Assembly (NCBI RefSeq): GCF_014529535.1
Contig: NW_023503616.1
Span: forward strand, 4,340,001 to 4,404,000
Direction: 5' to 3'
DNA: 64,000 nucleotides
Source of the DNA: Bradysia coprophila
Lineage: Eukaryota; Arthropoda; Insecta; Diptera; Sciaridae
Shown: positions 16,001 to 26,800 of the stretch, in pieces
How the letters are laid out: each line of letters begins with the position of its first letter
Numbering within the stretch: the first letter of the stretch is position 1
Made by a program: the position numbers and the translations under genes
The notes under the pieces: model-generated
The model's input: only the letters and a program-made list of their open reading frames with translations
What the model was told of the DNA's origin: nothing
The model's database searches: none

Positions 16001-16570
16001 TGAGTTGAAACCAATATGCATTACAATTTTTTTTTTGTTACAGACTAAGTAAGTTTGTTTGTGAAACCATATTCCGTATTGAGATAAACCAGAGAGCTAC
16101 CTATTTTCTACACAAAAAAAAATTATTGACAAAGGCCAGGAGATTCGTATTTGGATGTGTTATGCATGTATCGTAATAAATTCAATTTATTTACACATGG
16201 ACTATACATGCAAAACAAAAACGAAAAAGTGATACGATGTATGTTTATGCATAGTTTTTGTAGCGGTTCTTTTTTTAACGGAAAGCGTATAGCGACATAA
16301 TCATTAAATCTGCTACTTTATTTGTTTAAAATATCGCCTAATGTCTGGTACAAGTTAGTTTTAATCTACATTTCGCTACTAGAGGATTTCATTTATTTAT
16401 TATTGTCGTTGTCGATTATAGATGGATGTATCTATCGAGCGATAGATAACAATTGCGATGCATCATGCTTAGAAAATATTAGCTAAAAATAAACGTACCT
16501 TCATATCATTAATAATTTGTTGAAATAAACTGCCAATGGCGTTTCCGTCACGTTCCAGACTGATATCCAT
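1095..16570 (-). CDS. mim: missing-in-metastasis (MIM/MTSS1 family), first two coding exons, partial
   Basis: Two exons are visible: 16499..16570 (24 codons, ends in phase 0 before GTACGT) and 1095..1156 (62 nt, preceded by TTTCAG and followed by GTAAGT, ends in phase 2). Together they encode about 44 residues. The first exon begins MDISLERDGNAIGSLF and ends with IINDMK; the second reads NSSPLWEDFMAKASKLHACL and then Arg. This is the start of the I-BAR (IMD) domain of MIM/MTSS1 proteins, whose vertebrate members share the pattern ALGGLFQTIISDMK followed by WEDF and KL. The family binds phosphoinositide-rich membrane and actin and drives membrane protrusions. The ATG context CAAAATGG is favourable. 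The rest of the I-BAR domain, the proline-rich part and the WH2 motif must lie beyond position 1. Both exons are too short to stand out as open frames; recognition rests on the family pattern and the matching splice phases. Confidence 0.85.
3715..3905. repeat. Degenerate short-motif repeat
   Basis: The motif AAAATCC followed by T-rich or TTGA sequence recurs at irregular spacing, for example AATCCTTTGAAAATCC, AAATCCTCTGAAAAATC and AAAATCCTTGAAAATG. It gives a spurious 87-codon open frame on the minus strand that is rich in Phe and Lys. It looks like decayed simple sequence rather than a gene. Confidence 0.4.
9663..9817. mobile_element. Foldback MITE, Tc1/mariner-like ends
   Basis: Two inverted arms of about 68 bp, matching except for roughly half a dozen positions, are separated by a short spacer with TATATATTCG. 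The outer ends read TA-CAGT on the left and ACTG-TA on the right. This fits a TA target-site duplication with termini starting CAGT, as in Tc1/mariner-type elements. There is no coding sequence, so it would be a non-autonomous copy. It sits in the large mim intron. Confidence 0.7.
11419..11760 (-). mobile_element. Possible reverse-transcriptase remnant of a non-LTR retrotransposon
   Basis: A minus-strand frame contains LLFVDFSIALDALD, which resembles reverse-transcriptase motif A (FVDF-x-AFD-xx-D), followed further on by SPFTDYLQSIP, which could be a decayed form of the downstream SPLLF..YTDYL region. The frame is short, the key DD motif is not seen, and neighbouring frames are broken. It may be a dead LINE fragment in the mim intron. 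The similarity is by eye only and could be chance. Confidence 0.35.
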
Positions 16571-19500
16571 TTTGAGAGATATTGTTTTGTTTTTTGTTTC
16601 ACTATCACTTTTATATCGAAAATGTTTTTGTTAAAAAAATGTGTGAACACTTCACTATATATATCAAGAAGTGTCAATAAATCAGCTTACACAATAAGTT
16701 TATTAATAATGTTGCATTGTTTTGCAACTGTTTATAATTCATTGGTGTAAATCGGTTTTTATAATATAAATCTGAATTGGATTTTTGGAAACATTAGCAA
16801 TTGTAATAATCAACTCTGAACTTAGGTAAAGGCACAAAACTTCACTTGACATAGAATATTTCCGTTCAATTTTTCATCTCATTTCTCGTTTCTTAATTAA
16901 TCTGTAGGTATTTAGCATCTCCAATTATTCAAACATAACGTTCTCACTTCATCACCAACTTTCTTCATGATTTCCTTGTTATATACCCATACGAAGTAGC
17001 AGAACGACGAAAATAGATCTTAGCAATTTGGTAAATTGAAAATTTTATTCCCCATATTCTTCAGTCTATGTCACATTTTCAAATGTGAATGCGAAAAGAA
17101 AATCATAAAACCAAAAGATTGATGTGATAAATGAATTTGACATAAATATAAGTAGATTACGTCCTACCTATTCTCCCTTTTTCAAATAGGTGTGTTTCGA
17201 ATTTGTGCCGCGTGTTCTTTTCCATTGAACTGTACTTATAAATTGAATTGAAAATAATAATAATAAAAAAAACAACAACACAGAAGCCTATTATGCAAAT
17301 AGCAAGGTAAGAACATCCCACATTAAAAACGACATCTTCCGTGTACGAAAATGTCAGTAAGTGTATGTAACGAGCTAAAAACAACGTAACTTTCATCGAT
17401 CAAATTATACTATTCATTCCATTATCAAATGATAGCCTTATGTAACTGGTAATAAATACATAAATGTAAGAAGGTGTTAACGTGACAACCACTTCAACAG
17501 TCAAATAAGTAGAAAAACCGATTTAACTTAGAACCAGAAAGTTAGTTAAATTATGAATATTGGTTTTCAGTAGCAATGAATTCATCGTCAATGTGTCGTT
17601 CAATTGCATACGTACGAACTATTATAACAGGGAAACGGGGAAACTCACTCAGAATGTCTTATGTAGGTCTTCAAGTATTTTATTACGAGCGTAGCATTAA
17701 ATAATTTCACACTTTTTTTTCGTCATTGGTACCGTTGACTCTGCGCTATGGTAAAACATAAAACATCGATTCAAAAGCTTATTCGAGTTTTTTTTCTTTA
17801 AGCCATTGATATAATATACCGAATGTAATGTAGAATTCAAATGCATTAATTAACACCTACAATTTAATATTTGAATGAGCACACACTAAAAAAACACCTT
17901 TATTTTCGCCTTCGCGTTTCTTTTCAAAATTTGAATGTTGCCTTATGTTGCATTATTTACTATTTAAGTATTTAAAATTTACATGCTCAACATCATCATA
18001 TTTAAATATAAAATTTTTGGTTTCATGAATATTTCGGTGGAAACTGTTTAATATTACTCTCGTCTATTTTCGAATCGAGAGTTGAGCATTCACGAGTATA
18101 TGTTGTTAACATCATTATGTTAACAAGTGGATGCTAGTACATGTTTCGAAAAAAGATATGAAATTTCTCTGTCTGATTTTGCAAATTCTATCGACAATGA
18201 TATTATATACCATCGTTCAATGAGTGGTATCCGAAAATATAATTACAATCAAGATTGTCATTATGTCTATGAGAACGTTCTGTAATCTGAAAATCTTTCT
18301 ACATTGAGTATCTTCATTTTAATGATTGAATGACTGGACGGAATTTCTTAAGTTCTTTTCGTTTCTCAATTACATCGACCGAAATAGAAATTCGTTTCGA
18401 GATGGGATTATTTCTTTGATTTTTAGATACTACACTGATATCATCGTTTTTAGCTGAGGCGTAATGACAATGCACGACTAAGAAGAAAAATTAATTCATT
18501 GGTGTATTAAGTCCACAGTCCACATCCTTACCTCGCAGAATGTAAAAACTTTTGGAGATTGATGTGACTAAAATGTTCTGCTCTCTCTGAACTTTCTAAA
18601 AAAGTTTTATTGGATACCAAACGCCAAACAATAAATAGAAACCGAAAATTCTACCAGACGTTTTCAAAAATCACTGAAGTTACGAGTGATACTTCGTGCA
18701 GAAAGTTACTTGCTCCGATAATTCGATTAGAAGATTTTTACATAGTAATGGCCGAGCGACCTCAGGTTTTACAGTATGTTTAATTATGGTTATTCGAAAA
18801 ACATATGTTAGCCTGCGATTGTAACTTACGAGAGGAAGTTGTCGTATTGCATTATGATTTAATTAATTCTATTGAGCATGTGCAAGCTTATACTTTCTTC
18901 GTCACTTCAAGCATCAAGCGTTTGTCAGTATGTCAGTACTTGAACTTCTTATCAACCGCGATGAAATGCACAAATTTTTCAAATTTTTGATTAAACTATC
19001 AGCGCACACCGTTTTGAAATGGATGTTCGATTTACTGTTGGTTTATTTTTTCGGTTTCGTGTAAAACAATGATCACGCAAACGTTTCATATTTGATTGAC
19101 GAAAGAATGGAGCCTTCTATTTGGTGTAAAATACACAATCAGATTACGTGATCGAGTTTGTTAAATTTATGAAATTCTCTATTCGATTGCTTATCAGAGC
19201 ATGATTGACTGCTTTTAAGCATTTAATTATTTCATGTGTATTTTAATAATATGAATGTAATGTACTTTGGAGCGTCAAAAGTTCAGATTGAACTTGGGTA
19301 TTGGACTTAGCGAAAGAAAAAACAAATTGTGCTGCCTACAAGCCATATAACATTTTATTATCGTGTTAAAATGTTTTCATAAATTGGAATGCCGCGCTTC
19401 ATGTCGACAAATAAAAACATACAATGAACTACAAGTCTGTCATTATATGCATCATTATTCTAATTTTTCTAATTCTACCTTCGCTCAAAATCACGATTTT

Positions 19501-20858
19501 CGATTTGTTTTATTTTTTTGCTCAACTCATTATACCGTTACATGGATATATATAGAGTTGTTGGATGTAATATAAAATAGCAACAATACAAAAATTAATT
19601 CCTACTTCCAGATCAGTCCGAAACGCGGTATTATTATTACAGATTTTCTCACTTATGTTTTTCTAATCTCAATTTATTTTTTTTAGAAATAATTTTAACG
19701 ATTTTTTTATGAGTTCGTTGACTGTTTTCAACCAAATATTGTCAGACTTAATAACGGCGTGTACGCTGCATAATAACCAAAATAAAAATTCGTCCAATAT
19801 CAACAATTATATATGTCCTCCCACGATTTACGATATTAGCGTATCATTCTTCGACCCAGCAGAATTGCATAATACTCGAGACTGTTTTATGACTATGTTA
19901 CGAAGACTGTGAGAACCAAAGACAGGGAGTAAAAGAAAAACTAGTTTTTTTGTGTATTGAAAATCAATTTTTACGCAATGCAATTAGTGGAGAAATGCAT
20001 TTTCCTTACATAAAATCAAAATACCCGACTACCAGTAAAGTTTTGCGCCTTTAGGTTGATTTGTTTTGAATTTCATTTCAATTTTATTCCTCAAATTGTA
20101 TAATGAAAACAAGGAATAAATGGCCGACAATAGAAAAATCCTTCTTTTACCTATGCACTATGTACAGTGTATTAGTTACAACCGTTTGTATCGGCGATGT
20201 CTGCTGTGAAAACAGAAAATTGTCCGATGGTTCTTTCACTGAAAATCTTATTAATTCCAATTTTGTGAATTACCACACTATTCACTGTTGATTTATTTTA
20301 CTTAATTTTCACCATTCACTTAACTTTATCACTCAAAATATTCACAATTTAAATTCCAAAAAATCGACGCGACATTTTTACTTTCGACCCGCATTCGATC
20401 GAAACTTCTCTACTACTGAATATAAAAGAAAAAAAAAATGTTGTTGTAAGAGAAGCAGGCATTATATGGAAAGCCATAGACCACGAACCGAAGATGAAAC
20501 GAAATCCACGAAGTGGATTAAGGCTACTCGAGCACTAAACTTTTCACTCCGTTTTGCCGGCAACATTTTGTTAAATCGACAGACAACGAAAACCTGAACC
20601 TAAATGAACATTTAACATTTTTGTAATTAAACAGATAAGCTAAGTCAAATCGTGCATGAAATCATGATAATTTTCTATTAAACGAATGCAAGGTTTTAGT
20701 ATTGAAATGCATAGTTGAATGCGCGTCCAGCCTTAACTATGCCGGCAAAAAAGAAATGTCAGATAAGTTTTGGTGTTGCCAATGTTGCCATATTGAACTA
20801 GAAATCCTCTTTTTGTTTGGTAGATTCAAATTTTGGAGGTAATGGAAAGAAAGGAAAG
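16571..20858. other. 5' region of mim, no coding sequence recognised
   Basis: This stretch lies upstream of the mim start codon on the minus strand and should contain its 5' UTR and perhaps its promoter. I could not place a non-coding first exon with confidence. Several open frames of 60 to 80 codons exist on both strands but show no domain, codon bias or splice-supported continuation. The sequence is AT-rich with many homopolymer runs. Confidence 0.4.
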
Positions 20859-21076
20859 TTAAGTATAGATTCCACTTAAAAAGAGCACTCCGTTTAGCCT
20901 CCGTCTACATGACAGTTGTAAAATAGAACAAAAGAACTGTCACGCAAACGGAGTGGAAATTGAATTTATTTCAATTTTTTACTCCGTTTACGTGACAGTT
21001 CCATTGTTTTATTTTACAACTGTCATGTAAACGGAGGCTAAACGGAGTGCTCTTTTTAAGTGGAAACTATACTTTA
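20859..21076. mobile_element. Foldback MITE with TTA duplication
   Basis: Two inverted arms of about 95 bp with few mismatches start AGTATAG and end CTATACT. The termini are flanked by TTA on both sides (20859-20861 and 21074-21076), a three-base duplication of the TWA type used by PIF/Harbinger elements. Each arm contains a nested inverted pair: CTCCGTYTACATGACAGTT near its outer part and an inverted copy of ACTCCGTTTACGTGACAGTT near the centre. No transposase is present. It lies between the divergent genes mim and lingerer. Confidence 0.7.
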
Positions 21077-21838
21077 TAATCGAATTTTTAACGCTGAGTC
21101 CGTAGTCTGTGAGTACCGATTTTAATAGGTTACTGTAAATTGTCTTTGATGTGGTTCTTTTACATTTACTAACGTAACTGGAATCAGAAATCCATTTGTA
21201 TGAAATACTAAGCTGTGCGTTATATCAGATTAATTCGTTCAGTGCATTTTAATCTGATCAAAATCAGTTGTCAACTTTTCGATGATAAATGATTTCTTGG
21301 AGATAACTTTCTACTCAATGAAAGTGTAAACCAGGCATTGTCTATTTTGGCCCGTAGGACTTAGATATTATGTAAACGCACTCATTTTCACATAAATTGT
21401 AAGTGCGTTGAAGTTAAATAGGCCGCTCGGCCAGTTCTAGTTTCGTTACAGTACAGAACCTAAATCTGAAAGAATAGGTATACACAACCACGAAGGCAAG
21501 GCTGTGAAACAATAGGTGAAGACCCTTCTGAGTTGATCAAGAAGGAGGTGGAACACAAATTTTGACAATTTATACAAATTCTGTTAAACACGCTCATTAC
21601 AGACTATGTGACATGCCAACTTGCTAAAAATATTATTTTATCAGGTGCTTAGTGTTCATAAGTTTTTAACAAAATGTCTGAGCTACCCGTATTCGTCAAA
21701 GTTCTGAAAGAACAGGTTAAGACACTCACGAAGACGGCTGACATCAATTTTGTTAAATGCACTCATTACATATTGTGTGAAAAGTCAATTTGATTTTTTT
21801 TTTTTTGCTAAAAAGAAATTGAGCTGTAAGTGCGCTGA

Positions 21839-21920
21839 CGCGCCGCGTCATTCACAATAACAAACAAAGTGGCATTTTCCTTATACAAAATGTGTCATTT
21901 ATTGTGAATGAAGCGGCGCG
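21839..21920. repeat. Inverted repeat, 21-bp GC-rich arms
   Basis: The left arm at 21839-21859 (CGCGCCGCGTCATTCACAATA) and the right arm at 21900-21920 are reverse complements with one mismatch. The spacer of about 40 bp contains a further partial match around GGCATTTT. The GC-rich arm ends contrast with the AT-rich surroundings. It may be a small foldback element. Confidence 0.6.
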
Positions 21921-22497
21921 AAATTCCTAGCAGCCGTTTTACAAAAAAGTTGTGACTATCACAAAACAGTTGGCCCAGATTTTTAAGCAAATTTGTGTTT
22001 TGAAAGAAAGGGAGATATGGCGTTTATAGCGAACTTTCGGGCACATCTGATTCTGTTATTCTGTTATATATGGCGTTACCTCCGCCCATATATCTACCTT
22101 GGCCATTCCGTTCAAAGTTTATAAGTTCAAGTTATAGTTCAAATAGTAAGGCAAACTAAAGAGTCGGCGTCAATCTCGTCTTGAACATTTCGATTCGTCA
22201 AAACACATTCAACCGCATTCAACATTTAGATATCAAATTATGTTTGAATTTCTTGATCTAAGGCGAAGAAGAGGTTAATCGACTTTTTATTTATACCTAC
22301 TAAAGGACTTTGCTTGTTGAAATGTCGAAAGAATAAGTGCTTAAAACATGAAAAGCACACCCATAAACAAAAGTTAGAATTAAAAGTTCATCGTATAGCA
22401 AACAATATCAACATTTATCACTCATATGTTAAGTTTTGGTTAGTGACTAAACATCTCTATGAATTAACTACACGTAAGGGATAATGCTCGCGCAGGC

Positions 22498-22642
22498 ACT
22501 TTAGGCACGCCGGAAAGTGCTAAGGGGGTCGAGGAATATATCCAAATAAATTTCTCAAAATCGAAAACCAAATTTTTGATTTTTAGAAATTTATTTGGAG
22601 GTATTCCTCGACTCAATTAGCACTTTCCGGTGTGCCTAAAGT
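22498..22642. mobile_element. Foldback element with about 58-bp arms
   Basis: The left arm begins ACTTTAGGCACGCCGGAAAG and the right arm ends in its near-exact reverse complement. Pairing continues through the GTCGAGGAATA and CCAAATAAATTTCT segments with a handful of mismatches. The spacer is AT-rich. No clear target-site duplication is visible. It has no coding capacity and is probably a MITE. Confidence 0.6.
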
Positions 22643-23840
22643 AGACAAGTCACAATAACCGGTAACGTGTTTTAATTTTATAACATTTATTTTGCTGTAT
22701 TTTGCTACTTATATGATCACAATACTATTCGTAGCCATTTTAAAATTTCATTATTTTCCCACACAATTTTCAAATAAAATCCCCAAATCTCACTCGGCTC
22801 AATCTCTAATGCCCATAATAAGATGAGTGTCGTCCGACAAATACACCATCCCGAAGTTTGAAGTTTTCCGAAGTCTATTCCACGAAGTGCGTTCTTTAGC
22901 GCATTTGCACCTCGGTTAAGAATTTTCGTCAACATTTTACGTAGTTTAATCTTATCTTAAGTGCATATAATTAATAACAATTACACGAAACTGTAGCCAC
23001 AGGTTTGTTAATTACCATTTAAATAAAGTTTTTGTATAAGTGTCCCTGATAACGTGAAAAAAATGGCAAAGCGTCTGGTCTAATTCCATTGAATGATGGT
23101 TACTCCGCTATACAGTTGTACCGCAAGAGAAACATTGTCTCCTCCAAAAGGATTTTTTTTCGCTCGTCTCAAAGAGAAATGGCGTCTGGTTGAAAAAATT
23201 TCGTACTTGTCACATGGTTATTGATGAGAATAATTTTTGTAATTTGTTATTTCTGTTACAAATGTTTGGCTACTTTCATGAAAATGATTTGATGAAAACT
23301 GAAATTCAATCGATGACTAATGCGGTGTCGATGATCGACTCCGAGACAAAAAAAAATGTCGCGGTCGCGGTCGCTCTCTTTGTTAGGTGGTGTGCAACAT
23401 TGCGCCGATAATATTCATTTCAGACAGACAGAACAACTGGTGTAAATTTATTTTTTTTACTGCAAAAATCGTACTATTCCGAGTGCATTTTGAATTGGTA
23501 GAGCGTTGATGTAACTATTCGAACAATTATGCCAACATTTCATTGAACAGTTATTTCCTATTGCACTAATTCTCACGGTTTTGATCTTGTTTGTGGTTTT
23601 TTTTTTTCGTGATTTTCAGAAATTCCCAATCTACGAAGTTTTTTTTCTACATTTTTGCGATCGAATTAATTATCGTTAGTTTGTTTGAGACATTTTTGAA
23701 AAAAAAATCTCTTTCTTTGTCTAAAAACCATAGACACCGGGGCTTTGGAAATTAATTAAATTCGTTGATTGCATGTCAAAAAGGATAAAAGAAAGGAATA
23801 AAAATCGATCTCACAGAATTTTGAATTTTGATTGTTTCAG
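22643..23840. other. Upstream region of lingerer
   Basis: No gene was recognised with confidence. The lingerer start exon is preceded by a TTTCAG acceptor at 23835-23840, so at least one non-coding exon and the promoter should lie in or before this stretch; I could not locate them. A 72-codon minus-strand frame at 22717-22935 has an amphipathic N-terminus but no recognisable continuation. A plus-strand frame at 23190-23411 looks spurious. Confidence 0.4.
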
Positions 23841-23867
23841 CTACTTGTAAATACAGTGTACATAGCG

Positions 23868-26800
23868 ATGAGCTCACAAACTCGTACGACTGGCGGTAGC
23901 CGTCCGTCGAAGAAGACCAACAATGTATCTGGATCCGCTAAAACAGTGACCATTACCAAGAAAACAGAACATCCAAAACCAGAAAAGGATAAAGTTCATG
24001 TTAAAGTGAGTATCAGAAATATTTTTACATTAATCGAAAGGGATCTAAAGGGATTCTATCAGCGATTGACTGTTTCTTCAAAATGTCTTACGTAATGGTC
24101 GTTTGATAGGCTGTGATGTTTCGCAAGGCGGCTCCTTTTTTTTGCAATCCACTTTATGATGATTGAGCACTTGTTCGATAAATTCTCACGAATTATTTGT
24201 AATTCCCTTTTGGAAACATCCAACTGACACAGAACACAATTTATTATTATTCAGCCTGAGGTGGCGTGTATATTTGATTGTCTGGATTACGTTGTTGTTT
24301 GTTTTCATATGTATATACGACAACAACAAATTATTCTGTTGGCATTATCGCAATAACAATAATTTTATCATCAGTCATTTATGGTTCAATTTTAAATATG
24401 ACTCACGTTCTTCGTTCACGTTTTTCATAAATCCATAGAATAACTTATCGAACTCTTGGGGAGAGGAACGTGATTATGTGGTGAAGGCCTATCCAATTGG
24501 CGTTCAATCGCAAGACCAATGTGAACATTTAGTATTGATTTTATCAGTGTCACCAATCTCGATTCTATTTGAATCGTTATCAGTTCATAATGATGAACAT
24601 TGACCATTCAAGTGCTAACAATGGAATTTTGTTTGTATTGCAGCCAACAGCAGAACAGATTCGTATCGCTCAAATCACAGACATCAACAGTGGTTCAGAG
24701 GATCCGAAAATGCGTGAGAAAGTTGCTAGTCTGATGGAGACTACTCATCGTTCCGAGGAAGATGTTTGTTGTGCGTTGTATGAGTGTGACAATGATTTGG
24801 ATCGTGCCGTCATATTTTTGTTTGAAACTCTTCCTGTTGGGGCGTTTGAGACGTCGTCCAAGAAGAAAAAGAATCGATTGACTAGTGGAAGTGGAGACGC
24901 TACTGGTGACGAATGGGGCGACAATGGAACATCAGGACCGAATAACAATGATGTTCGTGAACGGTCACGCAACCGCACTGGCATGCGTGGGGGTCGTGGC
25001 GGTTCAGATAGTCGTGGATGGAGAGGCAGAGAGTCACGAGAAAATGACCGAAATGCATCAGATAATAGGGGAGAACGTGTTGAAAGATGGCAAGGAGGCA
25101 GTCGTGGAAGTGGACGAGGTGGTTTTCGCGGCGGTTTCGGAAGTCGTGGAGGTCGTGGCGGAAGAGGTGGTTCAAGGGGAACTAATCGTGATAATAATCG
25201 CATATTTAGACCCGAAGAGAATCACGAGGTTGAAACTTGGAACAACAGTCTTGTTACTGCGACTGTTGATCAAAATAAAACCGAAGATTGGGGCGGAGAC
25301 TGGGACAACGACGAATACACTGAGTCATTGGCTGACAGCAAGGTATTCACGCCGAGTGTCAATCAAAACCAAACGGTAGAATTATCTGCTCCGCCTGGTC
25401 TTGAACAGCAACTACTCAATCCGCCGTCCCAACTGACTGATGATTTGGTGCAGTATAGTGCAACGGTTGTGTCAAGTACTGCTACAGGTACATTTTTTTC
25501 GTAAGGTAAATATCGAAAGAAAATTCTCTTATTCATTTACAGCAGGTGCTGTGGCTGCAGTGAACAACAACCAGGTGCAATATCCCGAAATTCACGGTTC
25601 GTCGGTAGCTCTGCGTCAGGCACTGGATTTGCCGCAAATAAATGCATCTTCACTATCGGTCGAGCAATCTCAGTATTTCAAGTCGCTATCTTCTCAAAAT
25701 TCCAACCAACAAGCATCTATGAATGCCTATCAGGTGCCACAGCCTGTGCAATATTCGACCAGTTACTCGAGCAACAATAGCTACGTTGACCAAGTGGTTT
25801 CATCCCAGCAAGCACCAACTCGAAAGCCTCGAGCAAGAGTGCCGCCTCCATCTAAAATACCGTCAACTGCCGTTGAAATGCCTGGTGATACTTTAAACAA
25901 CATCGGTTATCTGGACGTTCAGTTCGGTCAACTTGAGTTCGGCAATGAAGAAGCATTTGACGCCATTACGGATAAATTCAATGCGACAATCGACAGCTCG
26001 CAGAGCGTTACTGGTGATGTTACGACTGACTACCAAACTAAATCGTCCGTACAACAGCAGCAAAATGTTTTGGCATCGCAAATGATCCCAACTGCAGATG
26101 TATTGTCCGGCCAAAGTGATGGATTATCCACGGCGTACAATCAAAGGGGTGGTTCAGTCCAACAGTCTGTGTCTGTGGGTAGTAACATCAGCAACAGTGC
26201 AGGTAAATATAACCATAAGATACCCAAAGAAGAATTTGAAGAAAACGTTTCTAGCTCTTGAACAATTAGCCAAAGCTGATCACTATGGCAATGCGGTCAG
26301 TTCATCGGCAACATCGGGCTATCACAACCAGTCTGCTTACAATAACAACGTGTCAAATAGTAAGACAAGTGGATATCAGCCGGGCGCCAACCAGCAGGGT
26401 TACACTAATTCCAACTACTCGCAACAAGTAACTACTGGCAATAGTTACTCGACGGCCGCGTCGAACAGTTCGTATAGTTCGTACAACCAGTCCGGTGTGA
26501 ATCCTTACCAGCAAAGTAACTCGAACAATGTCAGCGGTGTGAACAGTTCGAGTGGTGTTTCATCAAACAACTCTGTTCCAGTTGGAAGTGGCTCCAATAA
26601 TTCCAAGTGAGTAAAACTCCACTTTCTTTTTAACATGATTTCCATGCAGGTAACTGATGTTTTGCCATGCAAATAATTCCTTAATTGTTGTGAATAACTT
26701 CAATAAATCGTCTGAAACATTGCCGAACATTTAGTGGCACTTACAGATTGTTCATGTTTTCATGAACAGCTGTTCGGTTTCGACGATATTTTCTTTTTGT

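Larger units (their letters stand above)
1157..16498 (-). other. Large first coding intron of mim (about 15.3 kb)
   Basis: The intron between the two mim exons has a GTACGT donor at its high-coordinate end and a TTTCAG acceptor at its low-coordinate end. Most introns in the other genes here are 50 to 1,700 bp, so this one is exceptionally long. It is AT-rich with many short homopolymer runs. Inside I can support one mariner-like foldback element (9663-9817), a possible minus-strand reverse-transcriptase remnant (11419-11760) and a degenerate AAAATCC-type repeat (about 3715-3905). No nested gene was recognised on either strand. Confidence 0.7.

Noticed and set aside
19363-20291. Three plus-strand frames of 62-70 codons
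   Set aside because: AT-rich chance frames without any supporting feature.
24745-25379. Long alternative frames on both strands over lingerer exon 2
   Set aside because: They are shadows of the RGG-rich coding segment; only one frame joins the neighbouring exons with matching phases.
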